The notes: generated by a model not told the origin, from the sequence alone. DNA of 21,401 bases from Bacteroidales bacterium UBA3808 (GCA_002369075.1 DFEG01000039.1:1-21401), one strand, 5' to 3'; positions 1-6,768 are shown, numbered from the stretch's first letter. A program made the numbers and translations.

Positions 1-740
1 ACGTGGATATAGTCGCGCACGCCGGTGCCGTCCGGCGTAGGATAGTCGTTGCCAAAGACATTCAGTTTCTCGCGGCGGCCGATAGCCACCTGGGTGATGT
101 ACGGCATGAGGTTATTGGGGATACCGTTGGGGTTCTCGCCGATGCGTCCGGACGGGTGCGCACCGATCGGGTTGAAGTACCTCAGCAGCACTACGTTCCA
201 CTCCGGATCGGCTTTCTGCAGATCCATCATCACCTGCTCCAGCATCGACTTGGTCTGACCGTAGGGGTTGGTGCAATGCCCTTTCGGGCACTCCTCGGTG
301 ATCGGGATGACCGCCGGGTCGCCATAGACCGTCGCGGAGGAGGAGAAGATAATGTTCTTGCATCCGTGCTTACGCATCACATCGAGCAGCACGAACGTGC
401 CGTTCATGTTGTTCTCGTAATACTCCAGCGGTTTGGCGACAGACTCGCCGACGGCTTTCAGTCCCGCGAAATGGATGCAGGCATCAAAGCCATTTACCAT
501 TTGGCCATTTACGATTTGTTCATTTTGACGGAAGACTTCCTCCAGCACCTCGCGGTCGCGGATATCCGCCTTCACGAACGGTATCTCATCTACGCCGATG
601 ATCTCGGCGACGCGCTTCAGCGCCTCGGGATCGGAGTTATAGAGATTATCCACCACCACGGCGCTGTGCCCCGCGCGGTAGAGCTCTATCAAAGTATGGG
701 AGCCGATGAATCCGGCTCCGCCGGTTACAAGGATCTTCAT
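1..740 (-). CDS. galE: UDP-glucose 4-epimerase GalE (C-terminus cut by window edge)
   Basis: Cytoplasmic NAD-dependent short-chain dehydrogenase that interconverts UDP-galactose and UDP-glucose, the last Leloir step. The start MKILVTGGAGFIGSHT carries the GxxGxxG NAD-binding loop at residues 7-13. The family segment HFAGLKAVGES follows, and NPYGQTKS supplies the catalytic Tyr-x-x-x-Lys. About 246 residues are visible of a usual length near 340, so the C-terminal substrate-binding part lies outside the window. It is the last visible gene of the gal operon, 32 bases after the nucleotidyltransferase stop. Oddity: just before the FDACIHFAG strand there are roughly ten residues (EQIVNGQMVN) that E. 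coli GalE lacks, as I recall its sequence. They are encoded by a degenerate array of AAATGGT-like repeats. Identity is secure from motifs and operon context. Confidence 0.95.
   Translation of the reverse strand, partial: MKILVTGGAGFIGSHTLIELYRAGHSAVVVDNLYNSDPEALKRVAEIIGVDEIPFVKADIRDREVLEEVFRQNEQIVNGQMVNGFDACIHFAGLKAVGESVAKPLEYYENNMNGTFVLLDVMRKHGCKNIIFSSSATVYGDPAVIPITEECPKGHCTNPYGQTKSMLEQVMMDLQKADPEWNVVLLRYFNPIGAHPSGRIGENPNGIPNNLMPYITQVAIGRREKLNVFGNDYPTPDGTGVRDYIH
489..525 (-). repeat. Degenerate heptamer array inside galE
   Basis: Read on the coding strand this is aaatgaac, aaatcgt, aaatggcc, aaatggt, aaatggc: about five units of 7-8 bases. It encodes the low-complexity residues EQIVNGQMVNG. 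It belongs to the same class as the arrays at 741, 1686, 19169, 19404 and 19574. Confidence 0.6.
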
Positions 741-768
741 AATGATTAATGAATAATGATTAATGAAT
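741..768. repeat. 28-bp heptamer array in the nucleotidyltransferase-galE spacer
   Basis: Two exact copies of aatgattaatgaat stand head to tail, equal to four heptamers in the order aatgatt, aatgaat, aatgatt, aatgaat. The array fills almost the whole 32-base spacer and begins directly next to the galE start codon. Confidence 0.85.
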
Positions 769-772
769 ATCC

Positions 773-1675
773 TTAGAATAACGGGGAGGGATACACACCG
801 TCTTTAACCAACTGGGCAAACTTGTCTACCACCTGCGGACGGTCGGTCGCGTAGGTCACTCCGAACCAGCGGGACGGGGTGTCCAGCACCTTGCAGGTCG
901 CCTTGCCCGAGTGGATGAGGACATCGACCAGCGTCGGGATATAGAACTCCGACTTGAGTTCCTGACCGTGCTCCTTGAGGAAAGTCACGAAATACTCCTC
1001 CGAGAAGCGGAAATAATCCGGTGTGAACGCCCACATGTTCATCGAAACGGGTGTATGTTCATCGAGCGGGAACTTGCCGTCCTCCTCGATGAAACGGATC
1101 ACGCCGTCCTCCTCGCGCAGGATCTTCGTGCGCTCGGTGACCTTGGTCAGGTAGCCTTCCGCATTGGTCTCACATACGCCGCGCGCCACCGATCCCGACT
1201 CCGAGAGGGTGTTGCATACGCGGTAACCGACCATGGCATACTTGCCCTCCGTGCCCTCGATGGAACGCAGGTAGTCCGCCAGGACTTGGAACGACTCACG
1301 GCCGTAGTAATCGTCGGCATTGATGACGGCGAACGGCTCGCGGATGACGTCCTTGCCCATGAGCACGGCGTGGTTGGTGCCCCAGGGTTTCTCACGTCCC
1401 TCCGGCACCTTAAAGCCTGCCGGCAGGTTGTCCAGATCCTGGAACACGAGTTCTACCGGAATACGGTGCTCGTATTTGGAGACGATCTTCTCGCGGAAGT
1501 CCGCCTCAAACACACGGCGGATGACAAAGACCACCTTGCCGAAGCCGGCTTGGATAGCGTCATAAATACTGTAGTCCATGATGGTCTCGCCGTGAGGACC
1601 CAGACCGTCCAGCTGCTTCAGACCGCCGTAACGGCTGCCCATACCTGCAGCAAGTACAAAAAGTGTTGGTTTCAT
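773..1675 (-). CDS. Sugar-1-phosphate nucleotidyltransferase, candidate galactose-1-phosphate uridylyltransferase substitute
   Basis: Cytoplasmic 300-residue enzyme of the NTP_transferase (GT-A like) fold, which condenses a nucleoside triphosphate with a sugar-1-phosphate and releases pyrophosphate. The nucleotide-binding signature LAAGMGSRYGGLKQ lies at residues 8-21 and the metal/sugar site NADDYYG at 119-125. No signal peptide is present. The start codon at 1675 is immediately followed by the hydrophobic first strand (MKPTLFVLAAG), as expected. It sits between the GH53 gene and galE in an operon with galK and galM but no galT. From that context I infer that it may make UDP-galactose directly from UTP and galactose-1-phosphate. 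It could instead be a UTP-glucose-1-phosphate uridylyltransferase; sequence alone does not settle the sugar. Confidence 0.85.
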   Translation of the reverse strand: MKPTLFVLAAGMGSRYGGLKQLDGLGPHGETIMDYSIYDAIQAGFGKVVFVIRRVFEADFREKIVSKYEHRIPVELVFQDLDNLPAGFKVPEGREKPWGTNHAVLMGKDVIREPFAVINADDYYGRESFQVLADYLRSIEGTEGKYAMVGYRVCNTLSESGSVARGVCETNAEGYLTKVTERTKILREEDGVIRFIEEDGKFPLDEHTPVSMNMWAFTPDYFRFSEEYFVTFLKEHGQELKSEFYIPTLVDVLIHSGKATCKVLDTPSRWFGVTYATDRPQVVDKFAQLVKDGVYPSPLF

Positions 1676-1685
1676 ATGATATTAA

Positions 1686-1713
1686 AATTGCTAATTGTTA
1701 ATTGCTAATTACT
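1686..1713. repeat. 28-bp heptamer array at the GH53-nucleotidyltransferase junction
   Basis: The plus strand reads aattgct, aattgtt, aattgct, aattact: four heptamers, the first and third identical. The GH53 stop codon (1709-1711) lies in the last unit, and the rest occupies most of the 33-base spacer before the nucleotidyltransferase start. Confidence 0.8.
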
Positions 1714-3160
1714 CCACCCTCATGCCGGTGATGGTGTATGTCTTGTCGCCGCGGAGGATGTACAGTTGTCCGTCGCGGAGGATCTTCTGAGATCCGTCAT
1801 GCTTGGTGGATACATGAATATCCTCTATTCCCTGAGGTTTCTGCGGCTGGCGGGAGTTGACCTCCTGGTAGAGTGCCGGAAGCGGCTTGCCGGTGTAGTC
1901 AAACCACGTGGTGTTGGAGATCACGTTGCCGTCCTCCCACCATTGATTTGTATTAGACGGATCTCTCTTCTCCGCCCAGCAGGACTTGATCCACGATCCG
2001 TTGACCCTCTGGTCCACGAAGATCGGGTCCCAGTACATGTACCCGAGTATAGCGGTGTCGGAAGCGATGGCGTCGTGCAACGCACACATGAAATCGCGCT
2101 GACCGTTGGGCGTAGCCTCGTTATAGGAGCCGTTCAGCCCCAACTGGCCCGGATAGTTGCCGCCGTTGCGCGCAGGGCATTTATACGGATCCCACGAATA
2201 GCCCGCCTCCATGATCATGACGGGTTTGTGGAAATTCTGCTCCATGAGTTTTGCCCATTGGAGCATACCGGAAGGTTTGCAGTCCGTCGCCTTGTGGTCC
2301 TGCGCCCAGTGGGGGTAATACGAACCGCCTACGACATCGAACTTGCCGCCGTTATCCCTCATGATGGTGAAGAAGTTTCTGCAGGCCGTCATTCGTCCCT
2401 GATCGCCGCCCGTGTGGTGCAGGATCACCTGCGTGGACGGCGAAACAGCCTTGACGGCATCATATCCCTTGTTGAACAGATAGACCATGTTCGCTACGCT
2501 GTTGCGCGTCTGGTGACCGCCGTAGGAGACATAGTTCATATTCTGGTCCATGTAGAGGATGCCGTTGTCCGTCTCGTTGCCGATAGACACATACTCCGGT
2601 ATCGTGCCCTGCGCCGCCATCCGCTGCATGTAGCGGAACACATAGTTATAAACCGAGTCGCCGAGTGCCTCTTTGGTCTTGGCCTCCGACCATGCGGCAG
2701 GGATCACCTGCTCCGTAGCGCCCGACCAATAGTCGCTCAGGTAGAACGAGAGGCATATCTGCATATGGTGCTCCTTGGCACGCAGCGCGAGAGCGGCTAT
2801 ATCGTCCTCGCCGGCGTACTCGTAGTCCGAGGCTCTCTTCGTCCAGCTCTTGCGGGTCGGCATGCGACGGGTTACCCTGTCCTTGCAGTTCACGCCCGTG
2901 CCCGGGCTGTTATAGAGCCTCAGACGCGCAAAATTGACGCCGTAGTGCTCCAGAATGTCGAACACATCGCCGACCGTGCCGTCCTCGTACTTGAACTTAG
3001 CTTTGAAATCCTCGATGTACTTCACCATCGTCAGGTCACCGCCACGCAGGAACTGCCGGCTGCCGGAGTGATCCGGATAAGCGTTGCTGTCGGTTTCCGT
3101 CTGCGCGTACGCAGGAGCAATAAGGACTGCTGCGAGGAGCGTTAGAAAGATCTTTTTCAT
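1709..3160 (-). CDS. Secreted GH53 arabinogalactan endo-beta-1,4-galactanase
   Basis: Glycoside hydrolase family 53 enzyme, which cleaves beta-1,4-galactan internally by a retaining mechanism. A standard signal peptide covers residues 1-19 or 20 (MKKIFLTLLAAVLIAPAYAQ) with no lipobox cysteine. The barrel starts near residue 35 (FLRGGDLTMVKYIED). The acid/base is E196 in VSIGNETDNG and the nucleophile is E318 in PVMIMEAGYSW. The domain ends near residue 435. A linker then leads to a C-terminal tail from about 458 to 483 (KILRDGQLYILRGDKTYTIT, then GMRVE), closely matching the end of the giant protein at 8305, so surface export is likely. It lies 12 bases after galM and is co-transcribed with the intracellular galactose genes, linking polymer cleavage to monomer use. 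The family call is strong; the export route is inferred from the tail. Confidence 0.93.
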   Translation of the reverse strand: MKKIFLTLLAAVLIAPAYAQTETDSNAYPDHSGSRQFLRGGDLTMVKYIEDFKAKFKYEDGTVGDVFDILEHYGVNFARLRLYNSPGTGVNCKDRVTRRMPTRKSWTKRASDYEYAGEDDIAALALRAKEHHMQICLSFYLSDYWSGATEQVIPAAWSEAKTKEALGDSVYNYVFRYMQRMAAQGTIPEYVSIGNETDNGILYMDQNMNYVSYGGHQTRNSVANMVYLFNKGYDAVKAVSPSTQVILHHTGGDQGRMTACRNFFTIMRDNGGKFDVVGGSYYPHWAQDHKATDCKPSGMLQWAKLMEQNFHKPVMIMEAGYSWDPYKCPARNGGNYPGQLGLNGSYNEATPNGQRDFMCALHDAIASDTAILGYMYWDPIFVDQRVNGSWIKSCWAEKRDPSNTNQWWEDGNVISNTTWFDYTGKPLPALYQEVNSRQPQKPQGIEDIHVSTKHDGSQKILRDGQLYILRGDKTYTITGMRVE

Positions 3161-3172
3161 GGAACAGGGGTG

Positions 3173-4165
3173 TTATTTGAAACGGTAGATGGTTGTTTGC
3201 ACGTATGCCTCCCCGGGACGGAGTACCGGCGAGGGGAAGTTCGGATGGTTGACGGCGTCGGGGTGGTTCTGCGCCTCGAGGCAGATGGCGTTCTGCACGC
3301 GGTACACAGCGCCGCCCTTGCCTTCGTTCTCCTCCACCCAGTTACCGGTATAGACCTGCAAGCCCGGGGTGGTGGTCAGCACCTCCATCGTCCGTCCCGA
3401 GGCGCTCACCACAGCGGCTAACTCCGGCTCGCCGGCTGTGCCGGTCTTGCGGAGTACCCAGTTGTTGTCGATACCTCTGCCCGGTGCAAAGAACGGATCG
3501 TCTATCCGCTCGCCTACCATGACGGGCTTTCTAAAGTCCATCGGCGTACCCTCTACCGGCAGGATCTCGCCCGTCGGACAAGCCGTCTCGTCGAAGGGCG
3601 TGTACCCGTCCGCGAAGACCTGCAGCATGTGGTCACGCACCGTGGGCGAGGTTTCTCCGTTGAGGTTGAAATAGGCGTGGTTGGTCATGCCGATGATGGT
3701 CGGTGCGTCCGTCTCGGCGTGGTAATGGATAGCGAGCTCCGTACCCTTCACGGTGTACGTCACCGTCACATCCACGTTACCCGGATAGCCCTCCTCGCCG
3801 TCCGCCGCACGGTAGTGCAGCACCAGCTCGTGCGTGTCGTGCGAGACTACATCCCATACCTTCTCGTTGAAACCGTGCACGCCGCCGTGGAGCGAGTTCG
3901 TGCCGTTATTGACGGGCAGTTGGTAGGTCTTGCCGTCCAGCGTGAAACGTCCGTCCTTGATGCGGTTCGCCACACGGCCGATGATGGCATTGAAATACGT
4001 CTCTTTCGTCTGCCACTCCTCCATTGTCCTGAATCCCAACACGACATCGGCTATCCCGCCTTTGTCGTCCGGCACCTCCAGACGAAGGATCTTCGCGCCG
4101 TAGTTGGATATCTCCGCGCAAAAACCCTTCTCGCCTGTCAGTACAAAATTCTGAATCGCTTTCAT
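3173..4165 (-). CDS. galM: Aldose 1-epimerase (galactose mutarotase)
   Basis: Interconverts beta- and alpha-D-galactose, supplying the alpha anomer used by galactokinase. The 330 residues fit the usual length. Family landmarks are visible in order: GRVANRIKDGRF at 63-74, NSLHGG with H93, TNHAYFNLNG with the catalytic acid H163, the substrate Asp in GIDNN (D233), and CLEAQNHPDAVNHPNF with the catalytic base E297. There is no signal peptide, so it is cytoplasmic. Its start codon follows the galK stop by one base, indicating tight translational coupling, and the GH53 gene begins 12 bases after it. The assignment rests on motifs and operon position and is secure. Confidence 0.95.
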   Translation of the reverse strand: MKAIQNFVLTGEKGFCAEISNYGAKILRLEVPDDKGGIADVVLGFRTMEEWQTKETYFNAIIGRVANRIKDGRFTLDGKTYQLPVNNGTNSLHGGVHGFNEKVWDVVSHDTHELVLHYRAADGEEGYPGNVDVTVTYTVKGTELAIHYHAETDAPTIIGMTNHAYFNLNGETSPTVRDHMLQVFADGYTPFDETACPTGEILPVEGTPMDFRKPVMVGERIDDPFFAPGRGIDNNWVLRKTGTAGEPELAAVVSASGRTMEVLTTTPGLQVYTGNWVEENEGKGGAVYRVQNAICLEAQNHPDAVNHPNFPSPVLRPGEAYVQTTIYRFK

Positions 4166-4166
4166 C

Positions 4167-5324
4167 TTAGTCTATTTTGCGGCTGCCGTCGCCGATGACT
4201 ACATCGATGATCTTCGGGGTGACGTGGTACTTTGCCTCAAAGGCCTCCACGGCACGTTTCACAAAGGCGTCGTACAACTCGTCCTTGACGAGGTTGATGG
4301 TACATCCGCCGAATCCTCCGCCCATGATACGGGAGCCGGTCACGCCGCACTCCTTGGCGATGTCGTTGAGGAAATCCAGTTCCTCGCAGCTCACCTCGTA
4401 GTCCTTGCTCAGTCCCTCGTGGGTGAGGTACATCTGCTTGCCGACCTCCTCGTAGTCGCCGCGGTTGAGCGCGTCGCAGACCGCTAACACGCGGTCTTTC
4501 TCGCCTAACACGTACTTGGCGCGTTTGATATCCTCGGCAGAGCAAGTACCCTTCACCGCCTCCAGATCCTCCCACGTGCAGTCACGCAGGGTCTCTATCT
4601 TACGCTCGGGGTGGAGTGCCTGGATAGCGGCAACTACGTTCTCGCAGGAGCGGCGGCGGTCGTTATACGGCGATCCGGCTAACTCGTGCTTCACGCAGGA
4701 GTTCACCAGCACGAGCTTGTAGCCCTTCGGGTCAAACGGGAAATACTCGAACTCGCGGCTGCGGCAGTCGAGGCGCATCAGTTTGCCTGCCTGCCCGAAG
4801 ACGGAAGCGAACTGGTCCATTATTCCGCAGTTGCAACCGATATACTTATGCTCGGTAGCCTGCCCGGCGAGGACCATGTCCCAGCGGGTCACGGAGCCGT
4901 GGAAGAGGTCGTTCAGACCATACGCGAAACAACTCTCCAGCGCGGCGGACGAACTCATGCCGGCGCCTAAAGGCACGTCACCGGCAAAGACGGTGTTGAA
5001 GCCCTTGACCTCCACGCCGCGCTCTATCAGTTCGCGCGCTACGCCATACACGAACCGGAAACAGGTCGCCTCCGGACCTTTCGCATCGTTCACCGCCCAC
5101 TCGGCGTAATCGTCGAGGTCCATCGAGTACGCGCGGACGGTGTCTGTGCCGTTCGGACGGATGACCGCCATGATACCCTGCTCTACTGCGCCAGGAAAGA
5201 CAAAACCGCCGTTGTAATCCGTGTGCTCACCAATGAGGTTGATACGTCCCGGAGATGCATATACAGCCCCTTTCTCTCCGTTGAACTTTGCTGCGAAAGC
5301 AGCCAGAAGATCTTGTTTTTTCAT
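4167..5324 (-). CDS. galK: Galactokinase
   Basis: GHMP-family kinase that phosphorylates alpha-D-galactose at O1 with ATP, the committed Leloir step, in the cytoplasm. The 385 residues match the family length. The galactokinase signature GRINLIGEHTDYN lies at 26-38 (R27 and the galactose-binding EHTD segment). The GHMP ATP loop PLGAGMSSSAA is at 118-128, the catalytic base D170 is in CGIMDQFAS, and the C-terminal glycine motif GGGFGG is at 335-340. It is the first gene of the operon. A promoter 45-76 bases upstream of the start codon gives a leader of roughly 40 bases, and no Shine-Dalgarno site is evident, as is usual in Bacteroidetes. No galactose transporter gene is adjacent in this window. 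Confidence 0.97.
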   Translation of the reverse strand: MKKQDLLAAFAAKFNGEKGAVYASPGRINLIGEHTDYNGGFVFPGAVEQGIMAVIRPNGTDTVRAYSMDLDDYAEWAVNDAKGPEATCFRFVYGVARELIERGVEVKGFNTVFAGDVPLGAGMSSSAALESCFAYGLNDLFHGSVTRWDMVLAGQATEHKYIGCNCGIMDQFASVFGQAGKLMRLDCRSREFEYFPFDPKGYKLVLVNSCVKHELAGSPYNDRRRSCENVVAAIQALHPERKIETLRDCTWEDLEAVKGTCSAEDIKRAKYVLGEKDRVLAVCDALNRGDYEEVGKQMYLTHEGLSKDYEVSCEELDFLNDIAKECGVTGSRIMGGGFGGCTINLVKDELYDAFVKRAVEAFEAKYHVTPKIIDVVIGDGSRKID

Positions 5325-5368
5325 AGATATTACGTGTTTTTGATTAGATTCGTTACCGTTTCAGTCTG

Positions 5369-5400
5369 CAAAGATACAACTTTTTTCTGACATACGCAAA
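5369..5400 (-). promoter_or_regulatory. Bacteroidetes promoter of the gal operon
   Basis: On the minus strand TTTG (5397-5400) is followed by 20 bases and TATCTTTG (5369-5376), matching the Bacteroidetes -33/-7 pattern. Transcription would begin near 5362, about 38 bases before the galK start codon. Three other promoters in this window use the same 20-base spacing. Confidence 0.85.
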
Positions 5401-5409
5401 TATAGACAA

Positions 5410-5437
5410 AAAAAACCGCCCCGAAGAGCGGTTTTTT
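5410..5437 (-). terminator. Intrinsic, probably bidirectional terminator upstream of galK
   Basis: aaaaaaccgc and gcggtttttt form a 10-bp stem around an 8-base loop, with an A tract on one side and a T tract on the other. On the minus strand it would end transcripts coming from the small ORF at 5542 before they reach the galK promoter, ten bases further on. Confidence 0.8.
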
Positions 5438-5439
5438 TA

Positions 5440-5580
5440 AGACCCCACCCCGTCCCAGACCCCTCCCGACCTCCCCTAAAGGGGAGGAGAGTTCCTTTAG
5501 CCAATAACCTTTCGCCCTTCGCCCCTCCATTCCCCTCCCCTTTAGGGGAGGCCGGGTGGGGTCTGGGTCGGGTGGGGTCT
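5440..5580. repeat. 141-bp inverted-repeat element with nested palindromes
   Basis: The left arm (5440-5487) and right arm (5534-5580) are reverse complements over about 47 bases with a few mismatches and one gap, separated by 46 bases. Each arm ends inward in the palindrome CCTCCCC-TTTA-GGGGAGG. The outer part is rich in GGGTGGGGTCT. Similar palindromic CTCCCCTTTAGGGGAG repeats recur in Bacteroidetes spacers. No transposase and no clear target duplication are visible, so it is a repetitive element of unknown mobility. Confidence 0.85.
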
Positions 5581-5751
5581 CGCATACTTCGCCGCAAATT
5601 TCTCTCGCGCGGCTTTCCGTGCGGGCGTATCTTTCCATTTAGTCGGACAGCGTTGCACGATCTGCTGGCCTCTGTACTGACGGAAATAGTACCCGTCCTG
5701 CTTTAGTTTTCCTCTCAATCTCTCAATCGGAATAATCAATTCTACTTTCAT
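5542..5751 (-). CDS. Small conserved-looking hypothetical protein, C-terminus supplied by repeat
   Basis: A 69-residue, strongly basic ORF beginning MKVELIIPIERLRGKLKQDG and continuing with YYFRQYRGQQIVQR and a Lys/Arg/Ala-rich helix (ARKAAREKFAAKYA). It resembles short Bacteroidales proteins of unknown function built on an I-P-I-x-x-L-x-G-K-L start followed by a tyrosine-rich strand; this is from memory, with no database support. The last 12 codons (RPHPTQTPPGLP) and the TAA stop lie inside the right arm of the 141-bp inverted repeat, so the native C-terminus has probably been replaced or extended by the element. No signal peptide, membrane segment or clear promoter is seen. It could be a decaying gene. 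Confidence 0.5.
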   Translation of the reverse strand: MKVELIIPIERLRGKLKQDGYYFRQYRGQQIVQRCPTKWKDTPARKAAREKFAAKYARPHPTQTPPGLP

Positions 5752-5762
5752 AATGTGTATCT

Positions 5763-5822
5763 GTTTATTGGTTTATTAGCCTCTTGTTAGCCTCTTCCAC
5801 CGTTCGCATCTCGTTCGCATTA
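5763..5822. repeat. Three back-to-back two-copy duplications
   Basis: In succession: gtttattg/gtttatta (8-base period, 5763-5778), ttagcctcttg/ttagcctcttc (11-base period, 5776-5797) and cgttcgcatct/cgttcgcatta (11-base period, 5801-5822). They lie immediately upstream of the small ORF that starts at 5751. Confidence 0.75.
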
Positions 5823-5862
5823 CGGACATCTACGTCCCGTCCTTTCTTCGTATGTCCATTCC

Positions 5863-6036
5863 CCGGCATTGAATGCCGGCTTTGCTCTGTGCATTTTTCG
5901 CGCATCATTGCGTGAACCTCTCCGCCCCTCGGTGTCCTGTGCGCGCGAGTTCCGCGAGCGGGTTTGTCCTCCGTTCATTAGCCCCGCATCCTATGCGGGT
6001 TTTCTTTCTTGGCAGTTACGCCGGATGTCATCCGGC
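5863..6036. repeat. Cluster of three short GC-rich palindromes
   Basis: Perfect palindromes are ccggcatt-g-aatgccgg (5863-5879), cccgcat-cct-atgcggg (5983-5999) and gccggatg-t-catccggc (6020-6036). The second is followed by ttttcttt and could act as a weak plus-strand terminator. The repeated form, a GC stem capped by ATTxAAT or ATxxAT, resembles REP-like spacers rather than gene-specific terminators. Confidence 0.65.
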
Positions 6037-6074
6037 TTATTAGGCAGACGGGGGGACCGGCGGGGGGCGGGCGT

Positions 6075-6167
6075 ATGACAGTATGACAGATAAATTCCTA
6101 AAATATACACACCCACGCGCGTGTGTGAGATATATATAAAAAGAACTGTCATCTGTCATACTGTCAT
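6075..6167. repeat. Inverted repeat of ATGACAG/CTGTCAT heptamers around a central palindrome
   Basis: The arms at 6075-6091 and 6151-6167 are perfect 17-base reverse complements. The left arm contains ATGACAG at 6075 and 6083. The right side contains CTGTCAT at 6146, 6153 and 6161. Between them are the symmetric cacac...acgcgcgt...gtgtg (6108-6127) and an AT run, tatatata. The arrangement looks like iterons or operator sites of a replication or transfer module, but no such gene remains intact nearby. Confidence 0.75.
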
Positions 6168-6208
6168 GGACGAGCATTAATGTTTCTATTGGCGTTTACC
6201 TCTTCTAA

Positions 6209-6421
6209 TCCCCTTTCCCTAACGATCCATCCCCTCGTTCCGGCCTTGCCTACCCGCTTGCTTTGCTGCCTGCCGAGTTCACCACTGCCGACCTCATCAA
6301 GCTCCGTGCACGCAAAGGCCAGTCGGTCAAGAACAACGCCATCTGCATGGTCCTCAACCGCTGGAAAACCAACAATAAGATTTCCAAAATTAATGAATCG
6401 ACTTGGAGGAAGATTCATTAA
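6209..6421 (+). pseudogene. Decayed C-terminal remnant with winged-helix-like sequence
   Basis: An open frame without its own start runs from the in-frame stop at 6206 to TAA at 6419-6421. Its last 50 codons read like a real protein: LPAEFTTADLIKLRARKGQS, then VKNNAICMVLNRWKTNN and KISKINESTWRKIH. The pattern of two helices, a linker and a basic hairpin suggests a winged-helix domain. I suspect the C-terminal domain of a mobile-element replication or primase-like protein common in Bacteroidales islands, but this is a weak recollection. The upstream part (SPFPNDPSPRSGLAYPLAL) is not protein-like, so the gene is truncated or rearranged. Confidence 0.5.
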
Positions 6422-6451
6422 TGGGGTCCCCGCAGATTTCAATCTGTGGGG
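6390..6451. repeat. Two adjacent hairpins at the end of the remnant
   Basis: ttaatgaatc (6390-6399) and gattcattaa (6412-6421) are perfect reverse complements with a 12-base loop and cover the remnant's stop codon. Next, ccccgcagatt-tc-aatctgtgggg (6428-6451) forms an 11-bp stem with one G-T pair. Neither is followed by a T tract. Confidence 0.65.
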
Positions 6452-6567
6452 AGAGCGGAGGCAATGGTCGCACCTACGATTTAGCAGAGCGGTATCGTTC
6501 TTGCGATCCATTTGCCGAACGCGACAGAGCAAATCGCCGAAGCCAAGTACAAGAAACTATAATCGTC
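6422..6567 (+). other. Degenerate stretch with a short coding-like fragment
   Basis: After the hairpins, the frame 6485-6562 reads QSGIVLAIHLPNATEQIAEA then KYKKL and stops at TAA, directly followed by a terminator. It opens right after a stop codon and has no start, so it looks like the tail of another lost gene or of the same one out of frame. I cannot assign a family. Confidence 0.35.
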
Positions 6568-6604
6568 AAGCACCCGGGGCAAATACCTCGGGTGCTTCTT
6601 TTTT
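6568..6604 (+). terminator. Intrinsic terminator after the gene remnant
   Basis: aagcaccc (6568-6575) pairs with gggtgctt (6590-6597), possibly extended by inner GG-CC pairs, and is followed by cttctttttt. It probably ended the now-decayed plus-strand gene and insulates the ATPase promoter. Confidence 0.8.
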
Positions 6605-6627
6605 GTGCAGTTTATAGTTACAAAATA

Positions 6628-6679
6628 TGCAAAATAAGATGGTTTGAGTTGCTAAAAATTGCAAAATAAGACAGTTTGA
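6628..6679. repeat. Two 20-bp direct repeats upstream of the ATPase promoter
   Basis: tgcaaaataagatggtttga (6628-6647) and tgcaaaataagacagtttga (6660-6679) differ at two positions and start 32 bases apart, about three helical turns. They lie just upstream of the promoter at 6711, a plausible activator or repressor site. Confidence 0.7.
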
Positions 6680-6710
6680 TAAGATTTTTTTTGCAAATTT
6701 TGACGTTTTA

Positions 6711-6742
6711 TTTGCATATATCATTTACTTTTTGTACCTTTG
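6711..6742 (+). promoter_or_regulatory. Promoter of the AAA_14 ATPase gene
   Basis: TTTG (6711-6714), 20 bases, then TACCTTTG (6735-6742). Transcription would start near 6749, about 20 bases before the ATG at 6769. This rules out the in-frame upstream ATG at 6676 as the start. Confidence 0.85.
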
Positions 6743-6768
6743 CACGCAGTTTTCAAAATTACTTCATT

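Larger units (their letters stand above)
5823..6208. other. Gene-free stretch with hairpins and an inverted repeat
   Basis: I see no credible protein gene on either strand here. The stretch holds three GC-rich hairpins (5863-6036), a G-rich run near 6051-6072 and the CTGTCAT inverted repeat (6075-6167), each listed separately. The rest shows no structure I can name. Confidence 0.6.

Noticed and set aside
1766..3145. 459-codon open frame on the plus strand opposite GH53
   Set aside because: It is an Arg/Val/His-rich mirror of a gene with clear catalytic motifs; GC-rich third positions leave the opposite strand open.
5330..5638. 102-codon minus-strand frame over the terminator, promoter and 141-bp repeat
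   Set aside because: Its sequence is mostly translated palindrome repeat (Pro/Arg/Gly/Glu), and it covers the terminator and the galK promoter.
6676..6768. 31-codon N-terminal extension of the ATPase
   Set aside because: It overlaps the promoter at 6711-6742, and the predicted transcript starts after it. The extension is also Phe-rich and unlike the family.
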